Assembly: GCA_026693085.1 (NCBI GenBank)
Contig: JAPLNB010000159.1
Span: forward strand, 1 to 59,345
Source: Planctomycetota bacterium
GTDB lineage: Bacteria > Planctomycetota > Phycisphaerae > Tepidisphaerales > Tepidisphaeraceae
Reading direction: 5' to 3'
DNA length: 59,345 bases
Positions 53,607 through 59,345 of this stretch are shown here, piece after piece; the first letter of the stretch is position 1; each line of letters opens with the position of its first letter. The notes beneath the pieces were generated by a model, which had not been told where the DNA came from, did not search any database, and saw only the letters and a program-made list of their open reading frames with translations. Position numbers and translations under genes: made by a program.

Positions 53607-54590
53607 ATGCACGCCCGCGGCTATCTCTCCGCCGGCGGCTTCAAAATCGCCGCCGTCGCCGATCTCATCCCCGATCGCCGCCGCCAACTCATGGCCGAAC
53701 ACCAGATCCCCTGCGAGTACGCCGAAGCCGAACACCTCCTGGCCGACCGGGAAATCGACGCCGTCAGCGTCTGCCTCCCCAATCACCTCCACGCACCCGT
53801 CGTACTCGCCGCCCTACGAGCCGGAAAACATGTCATCTGCGAACAACCCCCCGCCATCTCCCCCACCGAAGCCCGCCGAATGGCCGACGCCGCCGCCAAA
53901 CACAACAAAATCCTCCTCTACGCCGCCCAGCGCCGCTTCGGCGGCCACGAACAAGCCGCCAAACTCGCCATCACCAAAGGCTTCGCCGGCGATGTCTACC
54001 ATGTCCGCTGCGTCTGGACTCGCACCCGCGGCATCCCCCTCGGCACCGGCTGGTTCACCCACAAGGAAAAGTCCGGCGGCGGCGCCCTCCTCGACATGGG
54101 CGCCCAAATGCTCGATCTCGCCTGGTTCCTCCTCGGCCAACCCAAACCCACTGCCGCCTTCGGCATCGCCTACCGCCGATTCCCCCAACTCGTCCCCCAA
54201 CCCATCCCCTTCGATGTCGATGACCAGGCATTCGCCATCCTCCGCTTCGAAAACGCCAAGTCCATCGAACTCGCGGTCAGTTGGGCCATCAATCAACCCC
54301 AGCAGCAGAACGGCACCGCCTGCCGAGTCTATGGCTCCACCGGCGCCATCGAAGTCTACACCCCCAAAGGCGCCGTCCTCTATCGCGACTTCAAACCCTC
54401 CGGACAGTGTAAGGAAAACCCCCTCAAACCCCCTCGAACCACCCACCACCCCGCCCTCATGCGACACTTCCGCGACTGCATCGCCGCCCGCGCCACACCC
54501 CTCCCAGGCGGCCCCGAAGGCCTCACCCTCATGCAAATGCTCCACGCCATCTACCAAAGCAATGACCTCGGCCGCAGCGTGAGCATCTAA
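53568..54590 (+). CDS. Gfo/Idh/MocA-family oxidoreductase, start uncertain
   Basis: This NAD(P)-dependent dehydrogenase family often oxidises sugars. Rossmann motif RVGIIGGGWPGTMHARGYLSAGGFKIAAVADLIPDRRRQL opens the enzyme. VSVCLPNHLHAPVVLAALRAGKHVICEQPPA (EKP-like position, here EQP), then FTHKEKSGGGALLDMGAQMLDLAWFLLG (catalytic region) follow, and the whole is about 340 residues. No ATG, GTG or TTG stands before the Rossmann core after the upstream gene; ATT at 53568 is given only as the first codon of the recognised domain. A direct repeat of 43-base offset here may have altered the start. Confidence 0.75.
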   Translation: MRVGIIGGGWPGTMHARGYLSAGGFKIAAVADLIPDRRRQLMAEHQIPCEYAEAEHLLADREIDAVSVCLPNHLHAPVVLAALRAGKHVICEQPPAISPTEARRMADAAAKHNKILLYAAQRRFGGHEQAAKLAITKGFAGDVYHVRCVWTRTRGIPLGTGWFTHKEKSGGGALLDMGAQMLDLAWFLLGQPKPTAAFGIAYRRFPQLVPQPIPFDVDDQAFAILRFENAKSIELAVSWAINQPQQQNGTACRVYGSTGAIEVYTPKGAVLYRDFKPSGQCKENPLKPPRTTHHPALMRHFRDCIAARATPLPGGPEGLTLMQMLHAIYQSNDLGRSVSI

Positions 54591-55481
54591 GACCGCATTG
54601 CCGGTGCGTCTACCACGCCCATGCTTCTTTCTTGTGCTTCGTTTCGCGGAAGCCCGCAACGCTCCATCACTCTCCCTCCGCCAACCGCTCCACCGTCCTG
54701 CAATCCGCTCTAAAACCCCCAAAAAAAACGACTTATCTTCCCAATGCCCACCACGCTGCCGTGGGCCTCCCATATCCCGTCAAACCCGCCAAAAAAAACT
54801 TCTTCAAATCCACCCAAACCCCCCGTCTCACCCTTTTATTTCCCAAATTGCCCAGTTCCTCCATGTTTCACCCCCGCGCCCAAAAAAATTTTAGACAGCC
54901 ATCAGCCTCCCCCAATCGTTTGCCTCCGCCGCGCCACCCACTGGTCCACAGCAACCAACAACCTCCACACCAACCCCCCAATCCCATCGAACGCAGACGC
55001 AACAACACCATCCAACTCCTGCCCGATCGCATCTGCCGACCCTCGACCACCACCCCGTCACCATCGCTTACTCCCTTATTCACAATAGGTTCATGACACC
55101 ATAGGCCGCCAGCACAACACCGATCCTGCCGCCTTTCATCGCCCCTTCCCGTCCCGGTCCTTATCCCTTTTTGTCGCCAAGATCACTCAACCCGACCCTC
55201 CCGCAATCGCATTTCACCGCTCTCGACCGCCGCAACACCCCCGACAATAGATAAACGACCCCCGCCGCTGACGCTATATTGACTGCCCCCAACGCTCCCG
55301 CGAACCCCTTGCAGAACGAACTGATAAATTATCTGGACAAGTCCAACATCTGTGCTATATTTCGGTAGTGGTAGAGTAGCCGGAGCGGCTCTCAGGTTTC
55401 AGTGGGTCATATCGTGGCTCGCAAGGCCGTCTCAGCGGGAATTATACTCGCTGAGCTTACATGAGGGAAAGTGAGAACTGT
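54591..55481. other. Long intergenic region without a recognised gene
   Basis: The region is C-rich and low in complexity. C runs are frequent, and a few near 54776-54881 stand close to 11 bases apart, which may be a decayed array. The final part holds the probable promoter of the following gene. Frames seen here lack family features. Confidence 0.4.
55334..55361 (+). promoter_or_regulatory. Probable sigma-70-type promoter of the PEP-CTERM gene
   Basis: TGGACA (55334-55339) and TATATT (55356-55361) are spaced by 16 bases, 120 bases upstream of the ATG at 55482. This fits a -35/-10 pair reasonably but is not tested. Confidence 0.4.
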
Positions 55482-56312
55482 ATGTTGATCAAGACAAAAC
55501 TGATGACTGCGTGCGCGGGAGTCCTGTTGATCGGTGGCATCGGCGCATCCGTTGCCAGTGCTAAGATTGTGGTGGATGTCCGCCAAGACGGCACCGACGC
55601 CAAGGTGTTCCACCAGCCGACTCTGGCGGATCTTAACAAGCCGATCACTCTCAACGTCTTTGCTCAGGTGACTAGCACCGACACCGCAACGTCGGGCACC
55701 GCCTTCAAGGAAACACTCGCGAGCATCCACGGCGCCATGGTTAGCGCCGGCCCCACCAGGGGCACCATTGCCCCCAACTACTTCTACCCGGACCCCGACA
55801 CCGGCGACCCTGTGGGTCCCCTCACGCCCTTTGGCGATCCCTTCAACGACAAAGTCAGCTTTAATGGCTCCGCCTCGCAGAATGGCTTGAGCCAGGATAT
55901 CGATGGCGATGGTGACATGGATCTCGGCGGCAAGCTTGGCGATGGCGTCAGCAACTGGATCGTCTTCCGCACCGACAAGAAGAACATGGGCTGGGCGACC
56001 GGCCAAGGAAAGAAGCTCAATGATTTCGGTGGCGTTGAGTTCCAGCTCGGCCAGATCATCTTCACACCGTCCGCTTTCGGTGTCGCCGACACCTTCATCA
56101 ATTTCCGGATCCGCTCGGATGCCTCTGGCAACACGGTCAAGGAAGCTGGTCTCTGGACCGAAGACGGCACTGGTGCCTCCAGCCTCAGGGACGGGTCCAG
56201 TGGCGTGATCGAATTCAGCCCGTTCATTATTCCGCCAATCCCCGAGCCCGCGACTCTGTCGCTGCTCGGTCTCGGCGCTGCGATGTTGCTCGGTCGGAGA
56301 AACCGTAAGTAA
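55482..56312 (+). CDS. Secreted protein with classical PEP-CTERM signal
   Basis: The ATG at 55482 has GTGAGAA upstream. The 276-residue product has a signal peptide (LIKTKLMTACAGVLLIGGIGASVASA), a beta-rich body without a recognised domain, and a textbook C-terminal sorting tail IPEPATLSLLGLGAAMLLGRRNRK. A GDGDMDLGGKLGDG stretch around residue 150 may bind calcium. A strong terminator follows. Confidence 0.9.
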   Translation: MLIKTKLMTACAGVLLIGGIGASVASAKIVVDVRQDGTDAKVFHQPTLADLNKPITLNVFAQVTSTDTATSGTAFKETLASIHGAMVSAGPTRGTIAPNYFYPDPDTGDPVGPLTPFGDPFNDKVSFNGSASQNGLSQDIDGDGDMDLGGKLGDGVSNWIVFRTDKKNMGWATGQGKKLNDFGGVEFQLGQIIFTPSAFGVADTFINFRIRSDASGNTVKEAGLWTEDGTGASSLRDGSSGVIEFSPFIIPPIPEPATLSLLGLGAAMLLGRRNRK

Positions 56313-56359
56313 GCCTTGAGCTACTTCTCCACTTGATCGACATTCCGTTTGTTAGTTCC

Positions 56360-56397
56360 GGGGCGCGGACCCTCCAAGGGTCCGCGCCCCGTTTTGT
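56360..56397 (+). terminator. Rho-independent terminator after PEP-CTERM gene
   Basis: GGGGCGCGGACCC (56360-56372) and GGGTCCGCGCCCC (56378-56390) form a perfect 13-bp stem with loop TCCAA, followed by GTTTTGTT. Confidence 0.92.
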
Positions 56398-56951
56398 TCT
56401 GCTCTGGGCAATAAGCGGCCGCAGCCCCTCTCCCCCTCGCCCGGCACTCCGCAGCATTTTCCATTTTCGCCATAACTCCTTGTAGCTAGTTCTTCGGTAG
56501 GTCGGACACTCTTGTCGGACACGAGTCTGCGAGTGGGGGATGTGCTCATCCTCCCGAGCAGACTCGTTTCTACCCGCGTTTATCCGCGGCCTCCGCCACC
56601 GTTTGTCCCCAGGCGTAAAACGTCAGGTGCTCCGCCAGAGGCTTGGGGTGAGGGTTCCGCGTAGCACCCTCGAACCCTCAGCCCTCTTTCGCCTGCCGCA
56701 TCATCCCCCTTTTCGCTTGCGGTTTCGCGCACCAGACACCCTCCATCGTCCAGTGGCTGCTCTGCGTAACGTCAACGCCCACTCGGAAACCACTGTAGAT
56801 GACCTTCGGTCCCCCATAGGAACTCACCGACCCCCCAAAACCCATAATCCTCCAACTCCGCTCCGCACTCCCTCATCCCATGGGGTATATTGAATAAATC
56901 GTTGACTTACTAGCTGCGGGGCATACGCCGACTTATTGGATGGGCTGTATC
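56398..56951. other. Intergenic region with a long hairpin
   Basis: No gene is recognised. A long imperfect hairpin lies at 56522-56566. Open frames here are rich in R, P and H and have no family features. Confidence 0.4.
56522..56566. repeat. Two-part hairpin, 9-bp and 8-bp stems
   Basis: CGAGTCTGC (56522-56530) pairs with GCAGACTCG (56558-56566), and inside it GGGGGATG (56535-56542) pairs with CATCCTCC (56547-56554) with one wobble; loop TGCT. Direct repeats of TCGGACAC stand just before it. A terminator, regulatory RNA fold or protein site are all possible. Confidence 0.5.
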
Positions 56952-57998
56952 ATGTTCCGAAAGCTGGGTGTAGCATGTGTGTTTGTCCTCGCCGCCTGCT
57001 CCATCGTTCGCGGTGGCGCACTCATCCCCGACGACCCCTACTACCCCTACGCTTGGCACGCACCCATTATCGGCCTGCCCGATGCCTGGGGCTACTCCAC
57101 TGGCTCCAAGGACGTCATCGTCGCCATCCTCGACACCGGCGTCATCTCCTCTGAACCCGACCTCGCCGGCCGCGTCCTGCCCGCCCTCAACGTCACCGGA
57201 TCCGGCCCCACCGACCCAACCAGATACCGCCACGGCACCTGGGTCGCCAGCTCCCTCGCCATGCAGATCAACAACGGCATCGGCGGCACTGGCGTCGGGA
57301 ATTTCTCCATCCTCCCCATCAACGTCACGGCCGGCGAAGCCACCACCCCAGAATGGATCGCCGCCGGCATCCGCGCCGCCGCTGACCACGGCGCCAAGGT
57401 CATCAACATCTCTCTTCACGCTCTGACCTATTGGCAGATCGACAATGCCGCCGCCTACGCCCGTTCCAAAGGCGCCCTCACTTTCGTCGCCGCCGGAAAC
57501 GACAATCAACGCAATCCCATGGACGCCTACGACAACCTCATCTTTGTCGCCGGCACCAACCGCAACGACCAACGCTGGGTCAGCTCCACCAATTCGTCCA
57601 TCGGCAGCACCTATGGCCCCTACGTTGACCTTTCCGCGCCCGCGGAAAGTATCGTCGTCGCAGATTCCATCGACACCAGGCTCCCCGACGGCTATGGCGT
57701 CATCAGCGGCACCAGCTTCGCCGCTCCCCTCGCCGCCGGCGCCGCCGCTCTCGCCTGGTCCATCGCACCCAACCTCACCCCAGATCAGGTCCAAGCCATC
57801 CTCTTCGACACCGCGCTCAAATACGCCGACCTTGGCGACCCTGGCTGGGACGAACAATTCGGCTGGGGCCGAATCAACGTCGCCGCCGTCGCCGCTGCCG
57901 CCAGCGCCACAGTCCCCGAGCCCGCCGCCTTACTCTACCTCGCACCCGCCGCCTTCGCTCTCTTCCGCCGCCCACGCGACAGCGACACAGGAACGTGA
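56952..57998 (+). CDS. Subtilisin-like serine protease (S8) with PEP-CTERM signal
   Basis: The ATG at 56952 starts MFRKLGVACVFVLAACSIVRGGA, a signal peptide (an upstream ATG at 56940 is possible). The 348-residue enzyme has the S8 catalytic triad: VIVAILDTGVI (D), YRHGTWVAS (H), SGTSFAAPLAAGAAAL (S), and AAGND for the oxyanion hole. There is no long propeptide. The C-terminal tail VPEPAALLYLAPAAFALFRRPRD is a PEP-CTERM signal. The protease would be held at the cell surface. Confidence 0.92.
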   Translation: MFRKLGVACVFVLAACSIVRGGALIPDDPYYPYAWHAPIIGLPDAWGYSTGSKDVIVAILDTGVISSEPDLAGRVLPALNVTGSGPTDPTRYRHGTWVASSLAMQINNGIGGTGVGNFSILPINVTAGEATTPEWIAAGIRAAADHGAKVINISLHALTYWQIDNAAAYARSKGALTFVAAGNDNQRNPMDAYDNLIFVAGTNRNDQRWVSSTNSSIGSTYGPYVDLSAPAESIVVADSIDTRLPDGYGVISGTSFAAPLAAGAAALAWSIAPNLTPDQVQAILFDTALKYADLGDPGWDEQFGWGRINVAAVAAAASATVPEPAALLYLAPAAFALFRRPRDSDTGT

Positions 57999-58069
57999 AT
58001 CCCGCCAGTTATGTTCAGAACATTTCCCCTCCAACGTACACACTACCAGCAACCCATCCGCCCCGCGCC

Positions 58070-58207
58070 CATTCGGAAACCGGCATTCGACATTCGAGAA
58101 TAGGCTAAGCCCTTGCCAATCCAAAGGCCCCCTGGAAGAACCAGGGGGCCCGACGGGGGTTCGACGGGGGAGCCACGGGGCTCGCCCGGGGGATTTCCGG
58201 GGTGCCC
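58070..58207 (+). repeat. Composite repeat, copy 3: degraded head, linker and 11-nt phased G runs
   Basis: The head is reduced (ACATTCGAGAATAGGC) but the linker CCAATCCAAAGGCCCC ... CCAGGGGGCCCGAC is well kept. G runs start at 58144, 58155, 58166, 58177, 58188 and 58199, with exactly 11 bases between all. It lies between the convergent protease gene and the small basic gene, ending just before the latter's stop. Confidence 0.85.
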
Positions 58208-58209
58208 CT

Positions 58210-58635
58210 TCACGCCACCTTCTCGATAGTCGCCTCCGGCACATTCTCCAGCCGAACATTCCTCGCCACCACCTTCCGGTACCCAAGTTGCCGGATCACC
58301 TCCAGCACTTCGGTCCAGGTCGGGAACATCCGTTTGTTCACCTTTTTGTAGGCCTCGATCGCCATTATGAATTCGAACTGCTCCGCCGTCATCTCTCCCT
58401 CCTCCGCCGACTTGCGGTCATCCGACCGCCGCCGCCCCGGCCCCCGCCGCCTCTCCAATCCCGTCCGTCGTTCCGCCACTCGCTTTTCCGGGCCGGCATA
58501 CCCCGACTGTTCCGCCGTCTGCTGTCGGCGATCCAGTCCACTTCGCTGGTCCACCACACTCCCGCGGCGATCGCTATTCTTGTCGCCGCGGAGGTTTACA
58601 GCAGGTTGTGTCGTTGATTCAGTAGCTGGGTCCAT
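58210..58635 (-). CDS. Small basic protein with conserved-looking C-terminal domain
   Basis: This 141-residue protein has an R/D-rich disordered first half (ERRTGLERRRGPGRRRSDDRK) and a compact C-terminal part: EFIMAIEAYKKVNKRMFPTWTEVLEVIRQLGYRKVVARNVRLENV, which looks globular and could bind nucleic acid. I do not recognise a named family. Its stop lies right beside the composite repeat copy 3. Confidence 0.65.
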   Translation of the reverse strand: MDPATESTTQPAVNLRGDKNSDRRGSVVDQRSGLDRRQQTAEQSGYAGPEKRVAERRTGLERRRGPGRRRSDDRKSAEEGEMTAEQFEFIMAIEAYKKVNKRMFPTWTEVLEVIRQLGYRKVVARNVRLENVPEATIEKVA

Positions 58636-58976
58636 GATCGCACCTCACCCACCATATCGTCCCATACTGTCGCCAGCTTTAGCGTGGCATCCGAGCAATC
58701 CCCATGTTTGACGCCGGCTCTGCAAGGCGGCCCTCGCCATCCTTCACCAACCCGCCCTCCAGGAGAGGCAGATGGTGACCTGCGTTTCCAATTCGGTGAT
58801 GCGACGGCGTTGGCGCTTGATGACCTGTCGGCAGGCTCGTTGGATGGGGTGACGGGCAGTGTTTGGAGGCAAGTATCGGGGAATGGGAGGGGAAAAAAAG
58901 TTTGGCGGAGGGGGGTAAAAGCGTAAGATGAGCGGGAATAGGGGGTTGAGTGGTTTTCTGTTTAATAGAACCGTTC

Positions 58977-59067
58977 AAAACCGACCACAAAACGACCAAA
59001 AACGACCAAAACCGACCAAAACCGACCGAAACCGACCGAAAACGACCAAAACCGACACATAGCGACC
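58977..59067 (+). repeat. Tandem repeat of 10-nt AAAACCGACC units
   Basis: Nine units of 10 bases (one of 11) have A3-A5 tracts at nearly every turn of B-form DNA. Phased A-tracts of this spacing bend DNA. It can also be read as a repetitive peptide, but there is no sign of translation. Confidence 0.8.
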
Positions 59068-59189
59068 GCCGAGCATATGAGTGGGCGATTGGTGCTGAGG
59101 CGGTGCGGAATGAAATTGTCAAAGAGCCTGGCAGAGGGGATTTGCCCCCCGACCCGGCAGGGGGACAGCGTCCAGCCTGCCACGGAGGT

Positions 59190-59218
59190 ATTATACCACA
59201 GAGGAGTGGCAATGTCAA
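59190..59218 (-). promoter_or_regulatory. Near-perfect minus-strand promoter (TTGACA-N17-TATAAT)
   Basis: On the minus strand TTGACA (59213-59218) and TATAAT (59190-59195) stand 17 bases apart, and TGG before the -10 makes it extended. It points leftward into the phased A-tract region and, about 550 bases on, the small basic gene at 58635. Confidence 0.8.
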
Positions 59219-59345
59219 GTAAAAAATGGCTGGAATTGTTAGGGGGTGGAGATAGTCGGTTGGTTGGGGTCAGGGGGAGGTCGGGAGAAGAGCCGATCAG
59301 GCAAATCGGAGGGACAGGGTGTTTTCGGCGGGTCTTCAGCGGAGC

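Larger units (their letters stand above)
58636..59345. other. Right-end intergenic region with phased A-tracts and a strong promoter
   Basis: No gene is convincing. On the minus strand a frame encoding CRQVIKRQRRRITELETQ around 58750-58850 looks coiled-coil-like, but it is short and lacks a start. The region contains the A-tract array (58977-59067) and the near-consensus minus-strand promoter (59190-59218). Confidence 0.4.

Noticed and set aside
56540..56893. 117-codon frame on the plus strand
   Set aside because: It crosses a hairpin, is R/P/H-rich and has no ribosome-binding site or known motif.
58950..59222. 90-codon frame across the A-tract repeat
   Set aside because: Its middle is only the translated 10-nt repeat and it has no ribosome-binding site.

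Overview
The window looks like chromosomal DNA of a high-GC Gram-negative bacterium, most likely a planctomycete and perhaps of the Phycisphaerae type. The evidence is three secreted proteins with a PEP-CTERM tail, several lipoproteins, lipopolysaccharide-core style genes (a WaaP/InaA-like kinase next to GT4 glycosyltransferases), and small proteins of a planctomycete style. The placement is inferred from gene content; no rRNA is present.

Layout. 1-233: partial O6-methylguanine-DNA methyltransferase (minus). 872-3652: three consecutive secreted or anchored proteins of unknown role. 3867-8128: cytidylate-kinase-like protein, UbiD-family decarboxylase and the motA-motB stator pair. 8185-10257: GH50-like agarase (minus). 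10396-12264: OLD-family ATPase/TOPRIM nuclease, set apart by its base composition. 12292-13197: repeat-rich spacer ending in tRNA-Pro(CGG). 13290-14459: ribbon-helix-helix protein and SPFH membrane protein (minus). 14662-19007: pstS-pstC-pstA followed by two different pstB genes. 19076-24020: class V aminotransferase, HrpB helicase and a secreted propeller protein. 24106-28662 (minus): XerC-like recombinase, a small protein, two lipoproteins (one TolB-like) and a membrane protein. 28742-32595: a small protein, two translationally coupled membrane GTPases and a tiny membrane ORF. 32583-34931 (minus): LacI regulator, PAP2 phosphatase and a putative PD-(D/E)XK protein. 35136-42707: propeller lipoprotein, purH, a CBS/CorC membrane protein, a flagellar-type coiled-coil protein, a phosphodiesterase, a GNAT enzyme, a lipoprotein and a DUF2752 protein. 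43272-48302: glycosyltransferase, FMN reductase, then purU, a WaaP-like kinase and a second glycosyltransferase. 48265-52085 (minus): GNAT, class I fumarase and a PEP-CTERM protein. 52534-58635: a TAT-exported sugar isomerase-like protein and a Gfo/Idh/MocA oxidoreductase, two more PEP-CTERM proteins (one a subtilase) and a small basic protein.

The most unusual signals are as follows. First, there is a family of intergenic elements in which runs of G recur at a strict 11-nt spacing although the spacers between them differ. Several copies share an AT-rich head and a linker. Second, the two PstB ATPases carry complementary defects: one lacks the Q-loop Gln and H-loop His, the other has a broken LSGGQ signature. 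Together they would form one good and one degenerate ATP site. Third, a near-consensus promoter stands next to phased A-tracts at the right end and shares a 15-nt core with another promoter in the window. Fourth, strand composition (C-rich versus G-rich top strand) changes in blocks regardless of gene direction.
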